Part shown: one piece after another, positions 37,460 to 45,665 of the stretch | How positions within the stretch are numbered: position 1 is the first letter of the stretch | Layout: the number at the start of each line of letters is the position of its first letter | Origin: Psychroflexus longus | GTDB taxonomy: Bacteria > Bacteroidota > Bacteroidia > Flavobacteriales > Flavobacteriaceae | Direction: 5' to 3' | DNA: 64,000 bases | Assembly: GCF_020164595.1 (NCBI RefSeq) | Contig: NZ_JAIQZE010000012.1 | Coordinates: 1-64,000, forward strand | Position numbers and translations under genes: made by a program | Notes under the pieces: model-generated | The model's database searches: none | Told to the model about the DNA's origin: nothing | The model's input: the letters and a program-made list of their open reading frames with translations, nothing else

Positions 37460-37601
37460 ATCAACAATTAATTTTAACGACAAGTCCCTTCACTATCCAC
37501 TATTGACTGAAGACCATTATGCTACTATACCACTAAACTATTACACCGTTTACCAATCACTATTTACTATCCACTACTCACTATCCACTACTCACTGTTC
37601 A

Positions 37602-38645
37602 CTAATCACTAATCACTGCGTGCCACTTCTCCTTCACCACTTCCCAGTCGAAATGCTCAACTTTTTGTCTTCCGGCTTTGGAGAGTTTTCGAGCGAGTTC
37701 TGGATTCTTCAGGAGTTTTAACACAGCTTCGGTAAATGAATGGACATCATCGGGATTTACCAGTAAGGCATCTTGTTCATCTTTCAGCAAAAAAGGAATT
37801 CCGCCCACATTGGTACTCACAACTGGTAGTCCAAGCGCCATGGCTTCAATCACACTAACGGGCGTATTGTCCACATTGGTGGTATTGATAAAGATGTCAA
37901 AGTCTTTGGCGTACTCGAGCCAGTCTTCTTTAGGTATTCCGCCTGTAAAGGTTACTGGTAAATTATGCTCATTGGCGTAAGTTTTACAGTCCTCTATAGA
38001 ATCGTCTTTAAACGGCCCGACCATACTCAGTTTTGCGTCTGGATAACTCTTTAGGAGTGCTTCCAAAACCTTAAGGGCTAATAAAGGATTATAGATGTGG
38101 GCGAAAGAGCGTACCCATAATAAGTTAGGCTGAAGTTGTTCGCGTTGTTGAAATTTATAGTTCTCTAAATTAATGGTATTAGGAATATAGCTTAAGTTGG
38201 TATAGCCTGCCTTTTCAAAATGATGCAACAGATAAGGAGACGGAGCCACATTGACTTTAGCTCTGCTAAATAAACGCTGGCAGTGTTTAGGATGGGATTG
38301 TAGACGTTTTGGTAAGTCACCACCATGTAAAATAGTAATATAGTCCAGCTTTAAGGCATAAGCTAACTGACTCAACAGATAGGCATACCAAAAAGCGGAG
38401 GTGCTGTAGGTGTCAATCAATAAAATATGAGTCCTGGAATGGTGTTTTAGAACCATCAAAAGCATATCAGCTAGTCGAAGCGCCTGATTTTTCTGGCTGG
38501 ATCCAGAGATGACTTTATAGCCTTCAGCTTCTAACTGACCAGACAAAAACTCAACCGTGGACACATTTCTTCCTTTAAGCGACAGCTTGTTGCCGAGGTA
38601 CAGGAGCTGTTTTGACTTTAGTTTTTTTCTTTTTTTTGGAAGCAT
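37602..38645 (-). CDS. Glycosyltransferase family 4
   Basis: A retaining GT-B transferase for polysaccharide assembly. The C-terminal nucleotide-sugar motif is NTPVSVIEAMALGLPVVSTN (E-x7-E). Length 347 residues. The start at 38645 makes a 71-base overlap with the upstream O-antigen ligase gene; no closer in-frame ATG or TTG exists, so the overlap seems real. Sugar specificity unknown. Last gene of the locus. Confidence 0.88.
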   Translation of the reverse strand: MLPKKRKKLKSKQLLYLGNKLSLKGRNVSTVEFLSGQLEAEGYKVISGSSQKNQALRLADMLLMVLKHHSRTHILLIDTYSTSAFWYAYLLSQLAYALKLDYITILHGGDLPKRLQSHPKHCQRLFSRAKVNVAPSPYLLHHFEKAGYTNLSYIPNTINLENYKFQQREQLQPNLLWVRSFAHIYNPLLALKVLEALLKSYPDAKLSMVGPFKDDSIEDCKTYANEHNLPVTFTGGIPKEDWLEYAKDFDIFINTTNVDNTPVSVIEAMALGLPVVSTNVGGIPFLLKDEQDALLVNPDDVHSFTEAVLKLLKNPELARKLSKAGRQKVEHFDWEVVKEKWHAVISD

Positions 38646-39966
38646 AAGTTATAGATAATAAGGCAAATCCGTACATAAATCCAGGTAGCGCCACTCGCAT
38701 CGCCGAGTGGTTAATGGTCAGAAACCAAAAAGCTACAAAAGGCAGCATAAGCAGGTTTCTATTTTTAGAGAGTAGAAACCCTAAGGGAATCAAAAATAAA
38801 ATAGCTAAAGCTAAAACCCCTAGCAAGCCATGCTCAGCCAGCATTCTAGCTACTTCGTTATGACTAGCCCCACCTCCGCCTTCTTCTTCTATTCTGAAAA
38901 ACTTACCCATGCCCACTCCTACCCCTAAAAAAGGATCTTCTAAGAAAGCAGACAATTCTTCACTTATGATTTCACCACGACCAGTGGTAATATCTTTTTC
39001 TTCGCCTAAGGCATTTTCTCCGGCATAGCGGTTGACAATCAGACCTCCGGTAACAGCAACTACTAATCCCCATAATAAAAAGCCCCCTACACCTAGCCCA
39101 ACCAGCTTGACCGTAGCCTTCGCCTTCTTAGCTAATGGCGCCCAGTTGATAAATAAGACTGTAAAAACAGCCATCATCAATATAGCTGTGATAAAGCCAC
39201 CTCTGGAAAAGGTCAGCAAACAGCGATAAGTAAGAAGCCCTAAAAGACCAATGTTAACTATATTCAGAAGTGAATTCCTATATGGGATTAGAAATCTCAC
39301 ATAAGTCAAAAACATACCTAAGCCTAGAACTGTAGCGACCTGATTACCGCTATAACCACCAGAAGCTGCCTGATTGGACTCTGTAGTAAATACAATTTGT
39401 TCGAGCGGAGGAGCGTAAAGAATAATATAAACCACCATAGATATAATAGGCAATATCATCATATCTACAACTTTTAACAAAGTCTTGAATTTTATTTCTC
39501 TATGATAGCAAAACAAGGCTGTAGCAAACAAAGATAAGGGACCAGATAAATTGAATAAGATGGCTTTTCTAAAGCTTTCTTCAAAATAATCAAAATTGAG
39601 ATAAGTAATCACCACACCAGGCAACAACAAGCCTAGGAAAACTAAAACAGGCCAGGCCTTTAACTTAAAACCTTCATAGAACATGCCCAGCAACATAAAG
39701 AAAATCACCGTATACTTTCCCAGTTCCCAAAAGGGCATGGCTTTAGTCATTCTTAGGAATATTTCAGCCGCGGCTATATACCCGGCAGCACCAAGCGCAT
39801 AATAAGTTTTATCTTTTTTGGATATAATTTGGTAAACAAAGTAAACTACGATACCTAACAAATAAAGCTGCGCCATAGCTCTCACCTGACTCACCACAAA
39901 CCCAATACCGACATGAAATGCCAATAGTTGTAATTGCTTATAACTTGTTTTATCTAAGCCGAACAT
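38575..39966 (-). CDS. O-antigen ligase/polymerase family membrane protein
   Basis: A Wzy/WaaL-like protein with about eleven membrane helices and a large periplasmic loop holding ITTGRGEI and DPFLGVGVGMGKF..GGGASHNEVARMLAEHG, the conserved His-containing region of Wzy_C. It polymerises or ligates polysaccharide repeats. 463 residues with a basic tail (KKKKKTKVK). It overlaps the preceding GT4 gene by 17 bases. Confidence 0.88.
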   Translation of the reverse strand: MFGLDKTSYKQLQLLAFHVGIGFVVSQVRAMAQLYLLGIVVYFVYQIISKKDKTYYALGAAGYIAAAEIFLRMTKAMPFWELGKYTVIFFMLLGMFYEGFKLKAWPVLVFLGLLLPGVVITYLNFDYFEESFRKAILFNLSGPLSLFATALFCYHREIKFKTLLKVVDMMILPIISMVVYIILYAPPLEQIVFTTESNQAASGGYSGNQVATVLGLGMFLTYVRFLIPYRNSLLNIVNIGLLGLLTYRCLLTFSRGGFITAILMMAVFTVLFINWAPLAKKAKATVKLVGLGVGGFLLWGLVVAVTGGLIVNRYAGENALGEEKDITTGRGEIISEELSAFLEDPFLGVGVGMGKFFRIEEEGGGGASHNEVARMLAEHGLLGVLALAILFLIPLGFLLSKNRNLLMLPFVAFWFLTINHSAMRVALPGFMYGFALLSITYASKKKKKTKVKTAPVPRQQAVA

Positions 39967-41092
39967 TTAGAATTTTTTCTTTAAGCGCTTTGTTGTAATA
40001 CGCATAGGTAAATCGCTGGGCAAAGGTATAATTTTTAAGCCTAAGCTCATTGAGTTCTGAGTTCGTAAAACCCGACAATTGAAGTAAGCTTTGAACTAAA
40101 GCTTTTGCAGATAATTCCTTTAAAAGAAATCCATTATCGCCATTAGTGATGTAGTCTTCAATGCAGGACACCTTTGAGACGATAGGCACACAGCCAAACG
40201 CCATCGCTTCTCCTACGACTTTAGGGAAGCCTTCAGATTTTGAAGGTAATACTAAAGCATCCGACTGGGCTAAGATATCATGCACTTCAGGTTTGGGTAA
40301 AAAGCCATGAAAGTAAATGTCCATCTTCAATTGTTGAGCCAGCTCTTCATATTTAGCCCGTTCAGGCCCATCTCCAACAAAATGAATAGTTTTAACCTGA
40401 ATATGCTCAGGAAGCTTTTTTAATGCCTCCAGAATTAGGGGTACGCCCTTATGTTCATTTAAAGCGCCTACAAAACAAAGCGTCCAGCCCTGGTCTTTTG
40501 GATTTGACTTTTGGTTAATTGCTGATTTGGCTTGTGTATAGGTCTCTTTTGTAAAACATGGATTATCAAAACTTAAAAACTGAGGTTTAGTTTCCCAATT
40601 ACCGTTGTAAGTGACCTGAGTTTCAAGTTCAATGTAATTTTGAAGCCATTGTTTCTGAAGTCGATTACCTAAGGGCATCTCAGGATCTACCCAGTTGCCG
40701 GCATACTTCACCCAGTAAGGTTTGGCAGTGAACCACTTCAAATACGGTAATACATAAAGTCCCATTCCGGTAGGCGCCCGAAAATGTATAATATCAGCTT
40801 TCTGAATGCCCTTCTGAATTTGTCTCAGATTGGATAAAGCTGTGAAACCGATACTTAATTTCCTCAAACCTTTCCCTCCAGAAGGTTTTAAAGGGATAAA
40901 TATTATGTTTTCAGTATCTGCATAGGCCAGACTACTTTTAGGAGGTTGTCCCTCATGCAAAGGCGCCACATGAATAATGCGATCAAAGATGCCCAGTAAA
41001 TGATTGATCTCCGTCACAGTCGATCCCCAGGCTTTGATGATACCGTTTTCATCTTGATAATGTTCAGTATGGGAGATGATGCAGAGGGTCAT
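39950..41092 (-). CDS. Glycosyltransferase family 4
   Basis: A GT-B transferase of 380 residues. The C-terminal motif is SEGFPKVVGEAMAFGCVPIVS, and CFVGALNEHKGVPLILEAL opens the second Rossmann domain. It overlaps the O-antigen ligase gene. Two GTGTATTC units lie about 30-48 bases upstream. Confidence 0.9.
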   Translation of the reverse strand: MTLCIISHTEHYQDENGIIKAWGSTVTEINHLLGIFDRIIHVAPLHEGQPPKSSLAYADTENIIFIPLKPSGGKGLRKLSIGFTALSNLRQIQKGIQKADIIHFRAPTGMGLYVLPYLKWFTAKPYWVKYAGNWVDPEMPLGNRLQKQWLQNYIELETQVTYNGNWETKPQFLSFDNPCFTKETYTQAKSAINQKSNPKDQGWTLCFVGALNEHKGVPLILEALKKLPEHIQVKTIHFVGDGPERAKYEELAQQLKMDIYFHGFLPKPEVHDILAQSDALVLPSKSEGFPKVVGEAMAFGCVPIVSKVSCIEDYITNGDNGFLLKELSAKALVQSLLQLSGFTNSELNELRLKNYTFAQRFTYAYYNKALKEKILNVRLR

Positions 41093-41123
41093 ATGCGTTT
41101 TTAGTTGAGTGTTTACTGTTGTT

Positions 41124-41691
41124 CGTGTATTCGTGTATTCGAAATTTAATATTTGGTTTTTACATATTTCTTATAACCTGATAATAATTTTCTTGTTTTT
41201 TCAAGGATTTCAAATACTTCATGAACTGTTTTATCATCTATGTATTTTAGATTTTTTGCTATTATAATTTGAGTATCTAATTCAGCCGCTGAACCAATCG
41301 CATATCCTATAAACTGATGTAACTCTTTCCAACTATTTCGACCACTCCCTTCTGCTATGTTTGAGGGTATTGAGACTGCAGATCTTCTCATCTGATTAAC
41401 CAGTCCGTAGTGTTCAGATTTAGGAAAAGCTTCTGTTAGCTTATATACCAGTGTAACTAGATCAATTGAAACTTTCCAAACATCTAATTCTTTATGATTC
41501 ATAATACTTCGTTTATTCGTTTATTCGTGTATTCGAGTAATTGTGTATTAGTCTATTGGTGTGTTGGTGCAATAGCCAACAAGTATATACAGAACACTCA
41601 ACTTCACAAATATACGGCTGGAAATATAAATCAAATCTTTCTGCTATCCGACTATTCGAATACACGATTATACCATTATACGACTATTCGA
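41124..41691. repeat. Duplicated unit, copy 1 (intact four-helix gene)
   Basis: About 560 bases from the two GTGTATTC units before 41141 to CGACTATTCGA at 41691. A second copy is at 42846-43671. Both share the left GAAATTTAATATTT, the four-helix gene, and on the right a segment ACTTCACAAATATACGGCTGG and CCATTATACGAC. Confidence 0.85.
41146..41502 (-). CDS. Four-helix bundle protein (S23/IVS type)
   Basis: An 118-residue protein of the family first seen in intervening sequences of 23S rRNA (TIGR02436). Visible are LDVWKVSIDLV, FPKSEHYGLVNQMRRSAVSIPSNIAEGSGR and a C-terminal helix with LSGYKKY. The family forms pentameric four-helix bundles of unknown role. This copy is intact; an interrupted copy lies at 42859-43506. 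Confidence 0.92.
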   Translation of the reverse strand: MNHKELDVWKVSIDLVTLVYKLTEAFPKSEHYGLVNQMRRSAVSIPSNIAEGSGRNSWKELHQFIGYAIGSAAELDTQIIIAKNLKYIDDKTVHEVFEILEKTRKLLSGYKKYVKTKY

Positions 41692-42778
41692 ACTCCCCCA
41701 ACACCTCCACATATTGCTTTCCGATTTTATCCCAGGTAAAATGAGTGCTCCAGGCTTTAGCCTGTTTAGCATATTGACTTTTGTTAGTAATGATTTTATT
41801 GACTGCCGTGAAAATTTGAGTGACATCATGAGGATTAACCAGAAGTCCAGAATACTCCTGCCTAATCGCATCTTCAATGCCACAGTTGATGCTGCCGATG
41901 GCTGGTAAACCTACTGAATTGGCTTCCAGAATTGCAATCCCAAAACCTTCCACATCGCCAGTGGAGGTTTGCTCACTGAGCATCATAAAGACATCGGATT
42001 GTTGCAGCAGTTGAAATTTCTCTTTTTCTGTCACTCGGCCGTGAAATTGCACATACTCTTCAACGTTTAAGCTTTTAGCCAACTCCATCAACTGCTTTTG
42101 ATTGGTCGGAATGCCGACACAATGGTAAATCAGTTTTGGATAAGCCTTTAAAAGTTGAGGCAGAGCTTTAATGACATTATGTTGCCCTTTACGCTGGGTC
42201 AGATTGCCGACGGTGATAAGCTGTATAGCCTCTGAATGTTGAATAGATAAATCCTCAACTTCAAATTTCGGTTTGTCAAATCCGTTAGGAATCACACTGG
42301 TGGATGTTAAACCTAAATCTTCAATCAATTTTAATGTGAATCGAGACACAGAAATCACATGATCCAAGCGTTTTAAAGACCAATCAGTTAATTTTTTGGC
42401 TAACGGATTGGATAACTGAACTTCGCTACCATGAATGATCGCCACTATAGGCTTTAAAGAGAACAAGGATAAAACTCCACCCACCCACAACGGAAATTTA
42501 CCAGAGACTAACATCAGGTCGTTTGACTTCAGCAACTTAAAACTGGTCAATAAACGTTGGATGTAAGTAATCACTATGGTTGACTTACGTTTGACCCGAA
42601 CCACTGAAAACTTTTGCTTGCTATCAAACTCACGTTCTTCTCCTCCATCTTCAGAGCGCTGATCGGCTACCACACTCACCTCATAAAACTCAGATAAATA
42701 GTTCGCCAGCTGATGGGCATGATTGCCAATTCCCCCTGGTTGGGGTGGAAGTTCGGAAGTGAGGAAGAGGATTTTCAT
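41684..42778 (-). CDS. Glycosyltransferase family 4
   Basis: GT-B transferase of 364 residues. N-terminus LTSELPPQPGGIGNHAHQLANYL, C-terminal motif DVEGFGIAILEANSVGLPAIGS. Its last four codons (GEFE) and stop lie inside duplicated repeat copy 1. A perfect nine-copy octamer array ends three bases before its start codon. The gene lies between the two copies of the duplicated unit. Confidence 0.9.
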   Translation of the reverse strand: MKILFLTSELPPQPGGIGNHAHQLANYLSEFYEVSVVADQRSEDGGEEREFDSKQKFSVVRVKRKSTIVITYIQRLLTSFKLLKSNDLMLVSGKFPLWVGGVLSLFSLKPIVAIIHGSEVQLSNPLAKKLTDWSLKRLDHVISVSRFTLKLIEDLGLTSTSVIPNGFDKPKFEVEDLSIQHSEAIQLITVGNLTQRKGQHNVIKALPQLLKAYPKLIYHCVGIPTNQKQLMELAKSLNVEEYVQFHGRVTEKEKFQLLQQSDVFMMLSEQTSTGDVEGFGIAILEANSVGLPAIGSINCGIEDAIRQEYSGLLVNPHDVTQIFTAVNKIITNKSQYAKQAKAWSTHFTWDKIGKQYVEVLGEFE

Positions 42779-42781
42779 TTC

Positions 42782-42853
42782 GTGTATTCGTGTATTCGTG
42801 TATTCGTGTATTCGTGTATTCGTGTATTCGTGTATTCGTGTATTCGTGTATTC
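42782..42853. repeat. Perfect octamer array (GTGTATTC)9
   Basis: Nine identical 8-base units, read GAATACAC on the minus strand. The array ends three bases upstream of the ATG (42778) of the glycosyltransferase gene. Confidence 0.97.
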
Positions 42854-43067
42854 GAAATTTAATATTTCGTTTTTACATATTTCTTATAACCTGATAATAA
42901 TTTTCTTGTTTTTTCAAGGATTTCAAATACTTCATGAACTGTTTTATCATCTATGTATTTTAGATTTTTTGCTATTATAATTTGAGTATCTAATTCAGCC
43001 GCTGAACCAATCGCATATCCTATAAACTGATGTAACTCTTTCCAACTATTTCGACCACTCCCTTCTG

Positions 43068-43361
43068 TCTAACCTGTGAAATACGATTTGAGTCTATTTT
43101 TCAAGAACATTTTACCATAATGTGTTTTAAAGTACTTCTCTCTTCTCAATGCATCATTTTGACATAAACAAGCTTCAAAATAAATCATCTTAAATGGTCT
43201 TCTATTTTTTGTAGATTCTACGTAACCTTTATTATGTTGCTCAAATCGTAAATTCAAATCCTGAGTGTAACCCGCATAATTTTTGCCGTCGGTTTCACTT
43301 TGAAGAATGTAAACGTAATAAAAATCTTTCATTAAGCTTTGCATTTATTTCACAGGTCAAG
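43068..43361. mobile_element. Minimal GIY-YIG element with terminal inverted repeats
   Basis: About 294 bases that replace three bases (CTA, 41355-41357) of the intact four-helix gene. Ends carry perfect 12-base inverted repeats: ACCTGTGAAATA at 43072-43083 and TATTTCACAGGT at 43346-43357. The only gene inside is the GIY-YIG nuclease, whose last codons lie in the left repeat. No transposase and no clear target duplication. Confidence 0.8.
43069..43332 (-). CDS. GIY-YIG family nuclease
   Basis: An 87-residue stand-alone GIY-YIG domain of the UvrC/URI class: YVYILQS and YAGYT form the first two strands (with variation of G-I-Y), LRFEQHNKG holds the catalytic Arg, and EKYFKTHYGK holds the catalytic Glu. 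The ATG at 43332 is preferred over an ATG four codons upstream because the conserved strand starts close behind. The C-terminus YFTG is written by the left inverted repeat. It may act as a homing endonuclease for its target. Confidence 0.88.
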   Translation of the reverse strand: MKDFYYVYILQSETDGKNYAGYTQDLNLRFEQHNKGYVESTKNRRPFKMIYFEACLCQNDALRREKYFKTHYGKMFLKNRLKSYFTG

Positions 43362-43655
43362 TGTTTGAGGGTATTGAAACAGCAGACCTTCTCATCTGAT
43401 TAACCAGTCCGTAGTGTTCAGATTTAGGAAAAGCTTCTGTTAGCTTATACACAAGAGGAACTAAATCTATAGATACTTTCCAAACATCTAATCCTTTATG
43501 ATTCATAGTATTTCGTTTATTCATTTATTCGTGTATTCGTATATTAGTCAACAAGCATATACAGAACAATCAACTTCACAAATATACGGCTGGAAATATA
43601 AATCAAATCTTACTGCTATCCGACTATTCGAATACACGACTATACCATTATACGA

Positions 43656-44483
43656 CTAAACGACTATTCGATTCTCCAAATCCATCGGCCTTACAAACTC
43701 AATGTCTTGACCAGAAGCTGTCAACTGTTCCAAGAAGTTTTTAAAATTCGCCAGGCTCTCTTTTTTGCTAGGGAAATCCAACATTAAAGGGTGGGCGCTG
43801 ATGGTGTAGGTTGGATGATTGGTGTTCAGAATATGATCTACGATATAAGAATCAAAACCCGTATAGTGATTTTCCAGGACTGTAATTCCTTTATAACTGA
43901 TCACTCGCCCAGTGGGGTTGCGCTTAACTCTAAATAGCTTTTGAACTATGGTTTTAAACGTCACCCTTACCCAGGTATATTGGTTCTTTTTCAACAATTT
44001 AATAATCGACTCATTATCTGCAGCCTTAAAAAAAGGATACACACCGCGATCTCCCCAACTAAAAGCGCCACGCCTTAGCCAGGACATAGGACGATTATGC
44101 GGAGGCACAAAGCCTGTTACTTTTTGTTGATTTCCAATCGCTTTTTCCAGCACTAACTGACTTCTTTTTAAACTCTTATCTACCTGATTCCACTGAAAAA
44201 TCGAGGACCATTCGTGTCGCCAGGAATGCGAAGCGATTTCATGTCCCCGTTCGTGAATTTCTTTGATAAGATTCGGAAAGGTATAAGGCTCTATCCCTTC
44301 TTCTGCTGAAAATCCAGTAATCGCAAAACAGCATTTGATAGCATAGTCATCCAATATATCCAGAACAAGTCTCACTTGATCCTGCTCCCGTTTGAGATTT
44401 TGAAAATTATAATTGTAAGGATAAGATGCATTGATAAGTCCAATGGCTCCATCAAAATCCCAGATTAATATGATCTTTTTCAT
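43656..44483 (-). CDS. Polysaccharide deacetylase-like protein
   Basis: A NodB-type carbohydrate esterase of 275 residues. Visible are WDFDGA near the N-terminus (metal Asp pair), HEIASHSWRHEW (metal His residues) and VPPHNRP. No signal peptide, so it probably acts on lipid-linked or nucleotide-linked sugar in the cytoplasm. The ATG at 44483 follows the GNAT stop after three bases. Its last codons lie in repeat copy 2. Confidence 0.85.
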   Translation of the reverse strand: MKKIILIWDFDGAIGLINASYPYNYNFQNLKREQDQVRLVLDILDDYAIKCCFAITGFSAEEGIEPYTFPNLIKEIHERGHEIASHSWRHEWSSIFQWNQVDKSLKRSQLVLEKAIGNQQKVTGFVPPHNRPMSWLRRGAFSWGDRGVYPFFKAADNESIIKLLKKNQYTWVRVTFKTIVQKLFRVKRNPTGRVISYKGITVLENHYTGFDSYIVDHILNTNHPTYTISAHPLMLDFPSKKESLANFKNFLEQLTASGQDIEFVRPMDLENRIVV

Positions 44484-44486
44484 CAA

Positions 44487-45479
44487 CTAAATATTTTCAT
44501 CAGAATCTTGAAATGTATAATAAAAATACCTGTCATTAATTAAATCTGCCAAAGCCTTATCTTCAGTATAATAGATAATCGACGTTTTTGTAGAATATTC
44601 TATAGTGGTCAGCTTACTTCCTAACTTACTGGAATTAATATTATTCTGAAATCTGATGCGGTCTATTTTTTTTGGAATTAGGTTTAAAATAAAATTTATG
44701 ATCGAATAAAAATGCGATGCTTCTTCCAGTTCTAAATCGGTGATAAAATAGATACTGCCATGGTAGTAGCCAGAGAAGAACGTCCTGGTATTTGATAGAT
44801 TATATAAGCGCACACCTGGATAATAATCCTTAAATCTCTGAAACCGCCATTCTTTAAAACGATCATTTACATAGATTCTTAAATCATTATCAGATTTCAT
44901 TCGAAATAGCTCATGATGATTTTCCTTTACAATATCGAGTTCTTTAAACTCATTCTGATATTTTTTTTGGCCATATACCGATAAAAATGGATTTTTTACA
45001 GATTTTAAAAGCTTATACGGCATTCCTTTCATTTGTAGAGGCACTCCAAGATAGACAGGAATAAACTGCTTTGAGGAACTTTCAAGTTTTTTGTATCCAG
45101 CTCTAAGCATTGATTTAGTAGCCGCAGGACTTGGATCACTACCTAAAGTAATTGGCTTTTGGCGATGAGCAGCTTCATAAAGTTGATTTGCTACGCCTTT
45201 ACCTCTAAAATCAGGGTCTACCATTATATCACAAATCCACTGTGCATCAATTGAACTATTGTCGATTTTTAATGAACAGGGAATTAAACCTACTTGCCCA
45301 ATAACTTTGTTATGTTCTATAGCTAATTTAAGAGATGTCATCTCTTTTTGAAACTCTCCTCTAAATTTCCAGTAGATATAATCTGGATTTCGCCGTTTTC
45401 TCCGCTTGCCAAATAGTTTAGTCGCAAACTCAAAATGCTGCTTTTCATACTTTGGAGAATAGTTGACTATTTCAATCAT
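44487..45479 (-). CDS. GNAT family N-acetyltransferase
   Basis: A 330-residue protein with an N-terminal GNAT domain: WICDIMVDPDFRGKGVANQLY gives the acetyl-CoA loop (R-G-K-G-V-A), followed by ATKSMLRAGYKKL. The C-terminal 180 residues have no domain I recognise. Probably modifies an amino sugar of the polysaccharide; coupled to the deacetylase gene. Confidence 0.8.
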   Translation of the reverse strand: MIEIVNYSPKYEKQHFEFATKLFGKRRKRRNPDYIYWKFRGEFQKEMTSLKLAIEHNKVIGQVGLIPCSLKIDNSSIDAQWICDIMVDPDFRGKGVANQLYEAAHRQKPITLGSDPSPAATKSMLRAGYKKLESSSKQFIPVYLGVPLQMKGMPYKLLKSVKNPFLSVYGQKKYQNEFKELDIVKENHHELFRMKSDNDLRIYVNDRFKEWRFQRFKDYYPGVRLYNLSNTRTFFSGYYHGSIYFITDLELEEASHFYSIINFILNLIPKKIDRIRFQNNINSSKLGSKLTTIEYSTKTSIIYYTEDKALADLINDRYFYYTFQDSDENI

Positions 45480-45665
45480 GGTTGTAATTTATAATACTTT
45501 ATTTCACGCGTTTATGATTAGTGTGACTTTGTCACTAGTGGTATATTCGTATAATCGTATAATAGTACAATCGCTTTGACGATTACACGACTATTCTACT
45601 ATACGAATATACGATTGATGATCATAACCTATTTGACACACGACCCATGACTATTTGACTAATGA
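45480..45665. repeat. Spacer with degenerate TATACGA/ATTCGTA repeats
   Basis: No gene. From 45540 to 45620 the sequence is built of overlapping variants of GTATATTCGTATAATCG and its complement, followed by GACTATTTGACTAATGACT. Confidence 0.65.

Larger units (their letters stand above)
36230..37601. other. 1.4-kb gene-free repeat region next to the polysaccharide locus
   Basis: No coding region with support. Contents in order: an 11-unit heptamer array (36243-36319); CGAATTTAAAATTC; a fold-back GTCAGGGT/ACCCTGAC (36452-36521); repeat copies A (36628-36850) and B (36991-37213); a hairpin with loop AGTAGGCCGTT (36872-36900); a CCTGAACTTGTTTCAGG element (37250-37287); partial copy C (37318-37459); and degenerate CACTATC/ACTACTC units (37490-37617). 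Confidence 0.8.
42859..43506 (-). pseudogene. Four-helix bundle gene split by a GIY-YIG element
   Basis: N-terminal part 43362-43506 encodes 48 residues matching the intact copy up to SIPSN, then runs into a stop (ACT TGA) inside the insertion. The remaining C-terminal part, 42859-43067, matches the intact copy from EGSGR to KTKY almost base for base. The net insertion is 291 bases, a multiple of three, but it carries stops in this frame. Confidence 0.92.
42846..43671. repeat. Duplicated unit, copy 2 (interrupted)
   Basis: Second copy of the unit at 41124-41691, enlarged by an insertion of about 291 bases at 43068-43361. Its left edge merges with the octamer array. Confidence 0.85.

Noticed and set aside
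36230-37601. Insertion sequence in the repeat region
   Set aside because: Repeats and fold-backs are present, but no transposase reading frame can be found.
42782-42853. Octamer array as a CRISPR
   Set aside because: Units are 8 bases, directly adjacent and without spacers; no cas gene nearby.
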